The notes under the pieces: generated by a model
Databases searched by the model: none
Seen by the model: the letters and a program-made list of their open reading frames with translations, nothing else
What the model was told of the DNA's origin: nothing
Position numbers and translations under genes: made by a program
Shown: positions 15,550 through 23,632 of the stretch, in pieces
Position numbering within the stretch: the first letter of the stretch is position 1
Layout of the letters: every line of letters begins with the position of its first letter
Assembly: GCA_964576365.1 (NCBI GenBank)
Contig: CAZNUT010000014.1
Location: 1-27,370, forward strand
Source: CAZMJG01 sp964576365
GTDB taxonomy: Bacteria > Patescibacteriota > Microgenomatia > UBA1406 > GWC2-37-13
Reading direction: 5' to 3'
Length of the DNA stretch: 27,370 nucleotides

Positions 15550-16287
15550 ATGGCTCATTTTGTATACTACAAAGAAAAGCCTAAAAAGCGCAATCATTTA
15601 GTACAAAGGATTTCATATATTATGCTTGTAGTCGGTGCTTTCGTGATGTTTTGGGCGTATTATCCTATCGTTTCATTTGAAATCTACTCACGCTTTTTTT
15701 TGAAACAACGTGCATCATCACCGGTACCCGATGAAAAAGTGGCGCGTTCGGTTCAAATCGCGCAAACTGTCTATGCTGGAAATACCATTTTTTCACACAA
15801 TCTGCGTGATTTTACTTCTGCCAATGTATGGTTTCCTTCAAGCGATCAGATGAATGCCTCGGGCAATCTTGATGTAAAAGAATATACACTTTCTATTCCA
15901 AAATTGAATTTATTTGATTTGCAAGTAGCCGTAGGGGGTGATGATTTATCTAAAAGTCTCATACACTATCTACCGAGATCTTTACCCGGTCAGTATGGAA
16001 ACGTAGCATTATTTGGCCATTCTACTATACCGCAGTTATTTAATCCAAAAGATTATAAAACTGTTTTTACTTATCTACCGAAACTTGAATTAGGGGATAC
16101 GGTACAGGTAGATCTGAAAGGAACCATCTATACCTATGAAGTTTTTGATACGTTTGTAGTGAAGCCAGATCAGGTTTCAGTGTTAGATCAGAATTTTAGT
16201 GATTCTTATCTCACATTGATCACGTGTGTACCCCCGGGTACATGGGAAAAACGACTGATTGTCAAAGCACGTTTGAAAAAGAAATAA
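15550..16287 (+). CDS. Sortase (class D/E-like)
   Basis: A 245-aa membrane-anchored transpeptidase that cleaves LPxTG-like signals and joins surface proteins to an acceptor amine. A basic N-terminus and one helix (about residues 20-40) are followed by a spacer and the sortase beta-barrel. The catalytic triad is visible: His157 in LFGHST, Cys226 in TLITCVPPG, and Arg235 in WEKRLIV. The start at 15550 lies 3 bp after the upstream stop; an out-of-frame ATG overlaps that stop at 15546. The class is uncertain; the TLxTC motif and compact barrel suggest class D or E. A plausible substrate with LPVAG is encoded at 2544. No pilin-like genes are adjacent. Confidence 0.9.
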   Translation: MAHFVYYKEKPKKRNHLVQRISYIMLVVGAFVMFWAYYPIVSFEIYSRFFLKQRASSPVPDEKVARSVQIAQTVYAGNTIFSHNLRDFTSANVWFPSSDQMNASGNLDVKEYTLSIPKLNLFDLQVAVGGDDLSKSLIHYLPRSLPGQYGNVALFGHSTIPQLFNPKDYKTVFTYLPKLELGDTVQVDLKGTIYTYEVFDTFVVKPDQVSVLDQNFSDSYLTLITCVPPGTWEKRLIVKARLKKK

Positions 16288-16293
16288 ATTTGA

Positions 16294-16299
16294 TACAAT
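16294..16299 (+). promoter_or_regulatory. -10 element of the penicillin-binding protein gene
   Basis: TACAAT lies 6 nt before the ATG at 16306. A weak TTTGAA (16272-16277) at 16 bp may serve as -35. It overlaps the end of the sortase gene region, so the PBP may have its own leaderless transcript. Confidence 0.5.
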
Positions 16300-16305
16300 G
16301 CTCGC

Positions 16306-18543
16306 ATGAAACATGCGATTAGACCAGAAATGAAGCAGATTTCTGGATGGCTTTCTTCACGATTAGTATTGATCGCTACTTATATTATTCATTTTTTGAT
16401 TTGTATTGGTGAATGGACTCAATGGATGTCTTTTTTGCCTTTTCGCATATGTTGGCAGATTTTGAGTAAATGGATAAAAAGAGTTTATTTTTTGAAATAT
16501 CGCGGACCTGTATATTGGTTTGTTTTTCATCGATATAGATTTTATTTTTTTCGCTCTCATTTAGCTCGTACACTTCCATTTTTTCGTGCGTTTATCGCAG
16601 GTTTTATCTGTTGTCTTATGTTGGTGGGGGTAGGGCAGATATACTACTTAGTCTATGATTTACCCAATCCTGCATCTTTGGGAAAAGTAAATTTTGCCCG
16701 TTCTAGTCATCTATATGACAGAAATGGTAAATTGCTGTATGAAATATATCGAGACGTCAATAGGACACCTGTGCGTTTGTCACGAATTCCGGAAAGTGTT
16801 AAAAACGCCACGCTAGCGATAGAGGATAGGCATTTTTATCAACACAGGGGGATTTCTTTTATGGGAGGAATCGTGCGAGCGCTTAAGGATAGCTTTATGA
16901 ATCAAGAGTTGCAGGGAGGTTCAACTATCACCCAACAATTGATTAAGACGGCCTTACTCACTCCTGAAAGGACATTTGATAGAAAAATAAAAGAGATGAT
17001 TTTAGCTATATGGACTGAGCAATTATATTCAAAAGAGCATATTCTGGAAATGTATCTGAATCAAGTATCGTATGGTGGTTCGGCGTACGGCATAGAAGAA
17101 GCAGCAAATATTTATTTTGATCGTCCTGCATCTAAACTGACCTTGGCTCAAGCAGCTTTACTTGCAGGATTGCCAAAAGCGCCCTCCATTTATTCACCGT
17201 TTGTCAGTAGGCAACGCGCACTACAGAGAAGAAACCAAGTATTACAGGAGATGGAAGAATCGGGTTTTATAACTCAAATAGAAATGGATAAAGCAAAAAG
17301 CGAGCCGTTGGGGGTGGTGGCTTTGCACACTAGTATCAAAGCACCGCACTTTGTTTTTTATGTGAAATCATATCTTGAAAATGAATACGGAAGTAAACAG
17401 GTAGAAGAAGGAGGGCTTGAGGTCTTAACTACTCTTGATCTTGCAATTCAACAAGAGGGTGAAAAAATATTAAAAGAAGAAATTGACAAAATACGCGATC
17501 TTGATGTATCCAATGGCGGTATTGTAGTCTTAAAACCTGATACAGGAGAAATACTTGCGATGGTAGGGTCGACAGATTATTTTTCAGGAAGTGATGGTGC
17601 ATTCAATATCACCACCGCTTTGCGACAGCCAGGTTCAACGCTTAAACCTCCTTTGTATGCTCTTGCATTGCAGCGTGGGTATACTGCCTCCACTTTGATT
17701 GATGATTCTCCTATTATTTTTCAGATCCCGGGTGCAGAATCGTACCAACCTGTGAATTATGATGGCAGATATCATGGCAAAATACCTTTACGATATGCAC
17801 TTTCAAATTCTTACAATATTCCTGCCATTAAAGTTCTTAATACTTTGGGCGTACAGTCTTTTATTGAATTTGCGCGATTGATGGGTATAGAAAGTTGGCC
17901 TGACACATCGCGTTTTGGTTTGTCGATCGCGTTGGGTGGAGCTGAAGTATCGCTTGTTGATCTTGCTCGGGTATATACTGTTTTTGCAACCGGAGGATAT
18001 CGAACAGACCTGCAACCGGTATTACATATTACAGATAATAAAGAGCATTCTATTGGGTTGGGAGAAGTAAAAAGAGAGCGAGTGCTTGATGAGGGAATTG
18101 CCTACATTATTACACATATTTTATCTGACAATCACGCGCGTCAGCAGGCATTTGGGCCAAATTCGGCTTTGGAAATCCCTGGTTTTACGGTAGCCGTTAA
18201 AACAGGAACCTCAAATGATAGACGCGACAACCTAACTGTAGGCTACACCCCAGATTATACTGTGGCTGTCTGGGTAGGTAACAATAATAATTCTCCTATG
18301 AATCCACATCTTACATCTGGTATCACAGGCGCAGCTCCAATTTGGAATAGAATGATGAAATTCCTTTTGACCCGTGGTTCAAAACAAACTCCATTCCGTC
18401 GTCCATCCTATGTAGTTTCTCGTCCTTGTTATGCAGGTGGCAAAGAGGAGATATTTATTCGGGGAACTGAGGCAAAGGGAAATTGTGTAGGAGGCATTTT
18501 GGCTCCCAAAATTGAACAAACAGCAGATGCGTCACTTCGTTGA
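16306..18543 (+). CDS. Class A penicillin-binding protein (transglycosylase/transpeptidase)
   Basis: A 745-aa bifunctional peptidoglycan synthase of the PBP1A type. The GT51 domain has the catalytic Glu173 in EDRHFYQHRG, then QGGSTITQQLIK, and MYLNQVSYGGSAYGIEEAA. The transpeptidase domain has S444-T-L-K447 in PGSTLKP, S502-Y-N504, and K632-T-G634 in VKTGTSND. The N-terminus is unusual: about 100 residues, very rich in aromatic and basic residues, with a hydrophobic stretch at ~18-40 before the expected signal-anchor helix at ~93-115. The C-terminus ends soon after the transpeptidase domain with a few cysteines and no repeats. FtsW encoded downstream could work alongside it, though FtsW normally pairs with a class B PBP, none of which is seen here. 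Confidence 0.92.
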   Translation: MKHAIRPEMKQISGWLSSRLVLIATYIIHFLICIGEWTQWMSFLPFRICWQILSKWIKRVYFLKYRGPVYWFVFHRYRFYFFRSHLARTLPFFRAFIAGFICCLMLVGVGQIYYLVYDLPNPASLGKVNFARSSHLYDRNGKLLYEIYRDVNRTPVRLSRIPESVKNATLAIEDRHFYQHRGISFMGGIVRALKDSFMNQELQGGSTITQQLIKTALLTPERTFDRKIKEMILAIWTEQLYSKEHILEMYLNQVSYGGSAYGIEEAANIYFDRPASKLTLAQAALLAGLPKAPSIYSPFVSRQRALQRRNQVLQEMEESGFITQIEMDKAKSEPLGVVALHTSIKAPHFVFYVKSYLENEYGSKQVEEGGLEVLTTLDLAIQQEGEKILKEEIDKIRDLDVSNGGIVVLKPDTGEILAMVGSTDYFSGSDGAFNITTALRQPGSTLKPPLYALALQRGYTASTLIDDSPIIFQIPGAESYQPVNYDGRYHGKIPLRYALSNSYNIPAIKVLNTLGVQSFIEFARLMGIESWPDTSRFGLSIALGGAEVSLVDLARVYTVFATGGYRTDLQPVLHITDNKEHSIGLGEVKRERVLDEGIAYIITHILSDNHARQQAFGPNSALEIPGFTVAVKTGTSNDRRDNLTVGYTPDYTVAVWVGNNNNSPMNPHLTSGITGAAPIWNRMMKFLLTRGSKQTPFRRPSYVVSRPCYAGGKEEIFIRGTEAKGNCVGGILAPKIEQTADASLR

Positions 18544-18559
18544 TTTTAGCTGAATGCGA

Positions 18560-18565
18560 TATAAT
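18560..18565 (+). promoter_or_regulatory. -10 element of the murL-murD-ftsW operon
   Basis: A perfect TATAAT ends 5 nt before the ATG at 18571. The intervening GAGGT could act weakly as a Shine-Dalgarno sequence only if transcription began further upstream. No good -35 at 16-18 bp is visible. Confidence 0.6.
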
Positions 18566-18570
18566 GAGGT

Positions 18571-19929
18571 ATGATTTTTGGTCAAAATAGATTTATATTT
18601 CAATCCTATACGTTTGAACGAGAATTTGCTGCTATCAGGCTACAATACCGTATAGAGCATGAGTCTTATGTCGGAGAATTTGTAGAACGTATATTTCTTC
18701 CTTCTGATATTATCACTCCAGAAGCAGAATCATCCATCGAAAAAGTTGCTCTTCATTTACATATTGCGTGTGGTTTGAGTTATTGGAAGGCTTTTTGTCC
18801 TGAGAAGCTGATTATACAGTCTGGTGCATTGTCAGACACAGCATTACGATTTTGGCAGTCCGTGTACACAGAAGGAATGGGTGAATTTTATTACCGAAAT
18901 CAAATCGATTTTAGAAATTTGGCGCATTTTGTCTCAGAAAATCGTCCTGACTGTCAGTATAATCTACGTAAAAATGAAATTTCTGAGTGGTCAAATGATC
19001 CGTTGGTTGCTTTTGGGGGAGGGAAAGATTCACTTGTCAGTATTGAGCTTCTCAAAAAATACAATAAAAAGCCCGTCCTCTATACGCTACATAACACAAT
19101 GACTCATGCAGGTATTGTTCGTCTGGCACAAGCAACTGATTGTCCTCTCATATCAGTCAGACGTGAGATCGATCCTACACTTTTTTCCCTTAAGAAAAAC
19201 GTAAAAATACATGATGGGCATATTCCTGTCTCAATAATATATGCATTTGTTGGCGTATTATTAGCTGAAATATTGAATAAAAAGTATATCGTTTTGAGTA
19301 ATGAAAAAAGTGCAGACGAAGGAAACGTTTCATATTTGGGTTATACCATCAATCATCAGTGGAGCAAATCGACAAAAGCTGAACGGCTGATTCAGTCTTA
19401 TATTGCATCCGAAGTTTCACCTGATATTGTATATTTTTCATTATTAAGACCATATTCAGAGCTAGCCATCACTCATGCATTCAGTTCAATGAATAAATAT
19501 CATCAATTATTCTCTAGCTGCAATCGCAATTTTATTCAGGTTAGTCAAGGTGATATGAAATGGTGTGGAGCATGTGCCAAATGTGCGTTTGCATTTATTA
19601 TGCTGGCGGCTTTCTTGCCTAAGCAAAAAGTGATCGAAATTTTTCGTCATGACTATTTGGATGACGAATCACTGGTGGCGTTATATGAACGACTATTGGG
19701 AACAGGTATCAAACCTTTTGATTGTGTAGGGACTATTGAAGAAGTGCATGTTGCATTTTTACTGATTGCAAAACGTAATGAATTTTTACGAAGTCGCACG
19801 ATGCAGCTTTTTACTCAAAAATATGCATCCTCTATTCAAAATCATGAAGAGATGATCACGAGAGTGTTGAGGGAAAATGGTCCTCATTTTATACCTCAGC
19901 TATATTCACATATTCGTTTACATTCATGA
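18571..19929 (+). CDS. murL: MurL-like UDP-MurNAc-L-Ala-L-Glu epimerase
   Basis: The 452-aa protein matches the MurL type: an ATP-dependent enzyme, characterised in Xanthomonas, that inverts the terminal L-Glu of UDP-MurNAc-L-Ala-L-Glu to D-Glu, replacing glutamate racemase. It has an unusual N-terminal domain, then a PP-loop ATP-binding motif FGGGKDSL (Gly149 to Ser154), typical of adenylating N-type ATP pyrophosphatases. LSNEKSADEGN follows, and a cysteine motif W331-C-G-A-C-A-K-C338 with FAFIMLAAFL after it, as I recall for the MurL C-terminal domain. Its stop overlaps the murD start by 4 bp. That coupling to a Glu-adding ligase is strong contextual support. Recognition is from memory of the family; a different PP-loop enzyme is the main alternative. 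Confidence 0.82.
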   Translation: MIFGQNRFIFQSYTFEREFAAIRLQYRIEHESYVGEFVERIFLPSDIITPEAESSIEKVALHLHIACGLSYWKAFCPEKLIIQSGALSDTALRFWQSVYTEGMGEFYYRNQIDFRNLAHFVSENRPDCQYNLRKNEISEWSNDPLVAFGGGKDSLVSIELLKKYNKKPVLYTLHNTMTHAGIVRLAQATDCPLISVRREIDPTLFSLKKNVKIHDGHIPVSIIYAFVGVLLAEILNKKYIVLSNEKSADEGNVSYLGYTINHQWSKSTKAERLIQSYIASEVSPDIVYFSLLRPYSELAITHAFSSMNKYHQLFSSCNRNFIQVSQGDMKWCGACAKCAFAFIMLAAFLPKQKVIEIFRHDYLDDESLVALYERLLGTGIKPFDCVGTIEEVHVAFLLIAKRNEFLRSRTMQLFTQKYASSIQNHEEMITRVLRENGPHFIPQLYSHIRLHS

Positions 19930-21194
19930 TAAAAAAAATTTCTCAAGATCTTGACGATGTCCGCACATGGAAAGGGCTTCGTATTTTGATTGTCGGGTAT
20001 GGAAAAGAAGGAAGGGCGACAGAACAGTATTTGCGTTTATTTGCTCCCGACAACTCTCTTACCATTTTAGATCATACAGACGGATCCGAATTTATCAGTC
20101 AGCAAATGAAGCATGATATAGCAATCAAATCTCCGGGTATACCATCTGAAGTCATGAATATACCCTATACAACAGCAACAAATTTATTTTTTGGACACGT
20201 GGGCCGATCACAAGTTATTGGTATAACTGGTACTAAAGGCAAAAGCACCACATCTTCACTTCTCGCTCATATACTGAGTAAAGCTGATTGGCCTATACAT
20301 CTTGTGGGTAACATTGGTAAACCTGCACTTCAAACGCTTTGTGATCTACATCTTGGTAAGGTAAATATATTCGCTCAATGGTATGTATACGAACTTTCAA
20401 GCTATCAGCTGTCTGATATTCGATTTTCACCACACATTGCATTGGTGACAAGTCTGTTTCCTGAGCATATGGATTATCATCAAAGCATTGATAGGTATTA
20501 TCAAGCAAAAAAGAATATTGTTGTTCATCAAAATGAACTGGATTACTTTGTATATGACCCAAAAAATCCGCAGCTAGAACAATGGGCAGCCGAATCTATA
20601 AGTAAAACAATACCTTTTGTTGATTACTCTGCGATAGATACCCAGTTGCTGGGAAATCACAACAAGAAAAACATAGCGGGAGTTGTGACGATTGCTCGTC
20701 TGTTACAAATCAATGAACAAATCGTTTCAGAATCAATCAGTTCATTTTGTCCGCTTGCTCACCGGCTAGAGTTGGTGGGTACATATGCTGGTGTTACTTT
20801 TTACGATGACGCCATATCTACAACTCCTGAATCAACGATTGCAGCTCTTGAAGCTCTTCCTGAAACCCAAACATTATTTCTTGGAGGTCTGGACCGTGGC
20901 TATGATTTTTCTGAACTTATAAAAAAAATTCTTGAAAGCAATGTCAAAAATATTGTACTGTTTCCACAAAGTGGAAAAACGATATACAACTTGTTGAAGA
21001 GGGCTAAAGCAGATTGTACTCTCTTTGAAACAACTTCTATGACTAAGGCAGTTGAGTTTGCTTTTAAAAATACTTCAAAAGGCTCTGTATGTTTACTGTC
21101 AACTGCCTCTCCTAGTTATTCTCTTTGGAAAAATTTTGAGGAAAAAGGAGATGCATACCAGTTAGCTATTCGCTCGTCATTATATGCGACGTAA
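19926..21194 (+). CDS. murD: UDP-MurNAc-L-Ala glutamate ligase (MurD, possibly MurD2 type)
   Basis: A Mur ligase of 422 aa adding glutamate to UDP-MurNAc-L-alanine with ATP. An N-terminal Rossmann domain (ILIVGYGKEGRATEQYL) binds the UMAG moiety. The central ATPase domain has GTKGKSTT (G102-T108), YELSSYQL and FPEHMDYH, with NHNKKNI near the domain border. The C-terminal domain has HRLELVG and STASPSYSLWKNFEEKGD. Where E. coli MurD has DSKATN (Lys319, Thr321), this protein has D295-A-I-S-T-T, so the lysine is isoleucine while the threonine and the later Ser and Phe positions are kept. With murL directly upstream, it may add L-Glu (MurD2 activity) instead of D-Glu. That substrate change is inference. 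Confidence 0.9.
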   Translation: MIKKISQDLDDVRTWKGLRILIVGYGKEGRATEQYLRLFAPDNSLTILDHTDGSEFISQQMKHDIAIKSPGIPSEVMNIPYTTATNLFFGHVGRSQVIGITGTKGKSTTSSLLAHILSKADWPIHLVGNIGKPALQTLCDLHLGKVNIFAQWYVYELSSYQLSDIRFSPHIALVTSLFPEHMDYHQSIDRYYQAKKNIVVHQNELDYFVYDPKNPQLEQWAAESISKTIPFVDYSAIDTQLLGNHNKKNIAGVVTIARLLQINEQIVSESISSFCPLAHRLELVGTYAGVTFYDDAISTTPESTIAALEALPETQTLFLGGLDRGYDFSELIKKILESNVKNIVLFPQSGKTIYNLLKRAKADCTLFETTSMTKAVEFAFKNTSKGSVCLLSTASPSYSLWKNFEEKGDAYQLAIRSSLYAT

Positions 21195-22302
21195 GACAAC
21201 ACATTATTCCTGGAATCTTGGATCCTGGCCTCTCCCACTTATCACATCCGTCCTGCTTCTTTCTTTTATAGGTATTATTTTTGTTTTTGAGTCATCTTCT
21301 ATTCGAGCTTTACAAGAAACTGAAAACAGTTTTTATTATTTACGGCTCCAATTAAGATGGTTTTTTCTTGGATATTCAGTGCTTATTTTAACATCATTTA
21401 TTCCGTACAAAATGTTAAAGTTGGTTGCTATACCGGCACTCGTAGGTATTTTGATTTTATTGGTGGCAGTACTGCTCCCCGGCATAGGACAGAAAATAGG
21501 GGGTGCGCGACGATGGATAGATCTTGGATTTATCACTATACAACCAACTGAATTTGCAAAACTTGCTACTATTTTATATTTGGCTACATGGTTTACAGGT
21601 AAAGAACGCAAACGGTTCATTCCCTTTCTAGGTTTCGTAGGGAGTTTAATGATGCTTATTTTGTTGCAACCTGATATGGGCACAGCTATTATCATTTTTG
21701 CACTGAGTATTTCACTTTATTTTTTAGCGGGTCAGGAGTTGCGCAATCTGTTTCTCCTGCTTCCAGTTGCGATTGTGGTAAGTATCGCGCTTATTTTTAT
21801 AGCACCATATAGACTGCAACGGCTTACGGCTTATCTTGATCCCTCAAAAGATCCTCAGGGTATAGGCTATCATATTCAACAAATTAATATCTCTCTCACC
21901 GAAGGAGGACTGTTTGGTAGAGGTTTTGGTGCTTCAAGGCAAAAATATTTATACCTTCCTGAAGCCCATACAGACTCTATTTTTGCTATTTACAGTGAGG
22001 AGATGGGTTTTGCTGGAGGTGTATTTTTGATAGGGTTATATACATTCTTTTTGCTCCAAATATACAGAATTTATGTATTTACAGATGATCGGTTCGCTCA
22101 ATTGCTTGCTGGTGGGATTTTTGCTTTTTTTGGCTGTCAGATCATGGTGAATCTTGGCGCTATGGCTGGACTGCTGCCACTAACAGGTGTACCACTGCCT
22201 TTTATTTCTTATGGGGGTTCTCATTTGCTGACCTCATGCATATTAATCGGTATCTTGATAAGTATATGGCGAAGTACAAAAGGAGGAGTAAGAAGTGTAT
22301 AA
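21184..22302 (+). CDS. ftsW: SEDS peptidoglycan glycosyltransferase FtsW
   Basis: A 372-aa polytopic SEDS-family glycosyltransferase that polymerises lipid II at the septum. Family landmarks in order: ARRWIDLGFITIQPTEFAKL, LQPDMGTA, GIGYHIQQINISLTEGGLFGRGFG, EAHTDSIFAIYSEE with the catalytic Asp264, and the final LPLTGVPLPFISYGGSHLL. About ten membrane helices are visible. Sequence does not separate FtsW from RodA cleanly; the location among murD, murG, ftsQ, ftsA and ftsZ favours FtsW. Its start overlaps the murD end by 11 bp, so it belongs to the murL-murD-ftsW operon. Confidence 0.92.
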   Translation: MRRKTTHYSWNLGSWPLPLITSVLLLSFIGIIFVFESSSIRALQETENSFYYLRLQLRWFFLGYSVLILTSFIPYKMLKLVAIPALVGILILLVAVLLPGIGQKIGGARRWIDLGFITIQPTEFAKLATILYLATWFTGKERKRFIPFLGFVGSLMMLILLQPDMGTAIIIFALSISLYFLAGQELRNLFLLLPVAIVVSIALIFIAPYRLQRLTAYLDPSKDPQGIGYHIQQINISLTEGGLFGRGFGASRQKYLYLPEAHTDSIFAIYSEEMGFAGGVFLIGLYTFFLLQIYRIYVFTDDRFAQLLAGGIFAFFGCQIMVNLGAMAGLLPLTGVPLPFISYGGSHLLTSCILIGILISIWRSTKGGVRSV

Positions 22303-22510
22303 AGACTACTGAGATTGAGTAATTGGTGTATTGTTGATACGTTTTTCTCATTTACAAATACCTGTAATACTTGCGAAGCTTTGGGATTATATAAAACCTG
22401 ATGGAATTTATAAGTAAATCATACAAGCGAGTTGTTCGAAAAAACTTTTTTTACAATTTCATCCAGATTACAATACAACTTGTATCAAGGATGACTATAA
22501 ACCTGATTTA
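22303..22510. other. ftsW-murG spacer without a convincing gene
   Basis: 208 bp, AT-rich. A TATAAA at 22496-22501 lies 9 nt before the murG ATG and may be its -10. One short open stretch around 22330-22420 could encode a peptide ending DYIKPDGIYK, but it has no good start and no recognised homologue; a gene remnant is possible. No classical terminator hairpin was seen. Confidence 0.5.
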
Positions 22511-23632
22511 ATGAGTATTAAAACTAAAACCATTGTTGTGACTGGAGGGCATGTGACACCCGCTATTGCCGTGATTGATGAAATATTAAAAAAGCAGCCA
22601 GAGACAAACATTATTTTTATCGGCAGGCAATACACCTCTTCGTATGAAAAAAAGGAGAGTTTTGAATATCAAGTGGTGACTAAAAGAAAAATTCCATTCT
22701 ATTTTTTGAAAACAGGAAGGTTGCAACGTCATTCGTTCTTAGGTGCAGTTTTAGGCATATTTGTTGCGATTCGTGGAATATGGATGTCGTTACTATTACT
22801 TCGTTCACATCGTCCTGACAGTATTTTTACTTGTGGAGGATATATTGGTTTTGCGGTAAGTATTGCTGCATGGATGTTACGAATACCTGTTTTTATGCAT
22901 GAACAGACTATAGCGCCAGGTATCGCAAACAAAATTATCGCTCGATTTGCTAAAAAAGTATTTATTTCATTTGTCTCAACTGCTGATAAGTTTCCGCAAG
23001 ATATCACTTTGTGGATTGGTAATCCAATTCGAGGCGGGCTGTTTCAACATACAGATAAACATGGATTTGAAATAGATAAGCGATTTCCGATTATATTTAT
23101 TACCGGCGGGTCTTTGGGTGCACATAGCATAAATAAATTAATATATACAATTGCTGAAGAACTTCTCAGGGATTTTACTCTTGTTATTCAAACAGGTAAT
23201 TTGCAAGAAACAGGAGACTATGAAGCATTTGTTTCCCTTCAAAAGAGTTTAGATGTTGATTTGGCGAGTCGTTTATATGTTTTGACCCATGTAGATGAAA
23301 ATCAACTTGCGTTTCTTTTGCAAAATGCTTCTCTTGTCGTATCGCGTTCTGGAGCAAATACGATCACTGAACTGGTTGCTTTTTCGTTGCCGGCGATTCT
23401 CATCCCTCTTCCGTGGGCAGCGTATAATGAACAACGTTTGCATGCGCTTTGGTATGCAAAGCAGGGGAGAGGGGTAATGTTTGAACAAACAGGAACAGCA
23501 AAACAGCTGCTTGATTTAATCCATAATGTCTCAAAGAATAGGTCAAAATATAGAGGCCATATTAATAAAACTGATGAAACTCCTTACAATCCCCAAGCTG
23601 CAGCATATATCGCTCGCGAACTTGTGGAGTAA
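22511..23632 (+). CDS. murG: UDP-GlcNAc:lipid I N-acetylglucosaminyltransferase (MurG)
   Basis: MurG adds GlcNAc to lipid I to give lipid II at the inner membrane face. The 373-aa protein has both GT-B domains. The N-terminal glycine loop is shortened: TIVVTGGHVTPAIAV instead of the usual GGGTGGH form, so a few residues of the diphosphate-binding loop are missing. TCGGYIGFAVSIAA and FMHEQTIAPGIAN are normal. The C-terminal domain has ITGGSLGAHSIN (second G-loop), SRSGANTITELVAF and ILIPLPWAAYNEQ (UDP-GlcNAc contacts). The start at 22511 gives the natural N-terminus; the frame is open upstream but has no ATG. Its 3' end overlaps ftsQ by up to 107 bp. Confidence 0.9.
   Translation: MSIKTKTIVVTGGHVTPAIAVIDEILKKQPETNIIFIGRQYTSSYEKKESFEYQVVTKRKIPFYFLKTGRLQRHSFLGAVLGIFVAIRGIWMSLLLLRSHRPDSIFTCGGYIGFAVSIAAWMLRIPVFMHEQTIAPGIANKIIARFAKKVFISFVSTADKFPQDITLWIGNPIRGGLFQHTDKHGFEIDKRFPIIFITGGSLGAHSINKLIYTIAEELLRDFTLVIQTGNLQETGDYEAFVSLQKSLDVDLASRLYVLTHVDENQLAFLLQNASLVVSRSGANTITELVAFSLPAILIPLPWAAYNEQRLHALWYAKQGRGVMFEQTGTAKQLLDLIHNVSKNRSKYRGHINKTDETPYNPQAAAYIARELVE

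Noticed and set aside
22330..22420. Methyltransferase-like gene remnant between ftsW and murG
   Set aside because: Only a short peptide (DYIKPDGIYK) is suggestive; there is no start codon or continuous homology, so no pseudogene is called.
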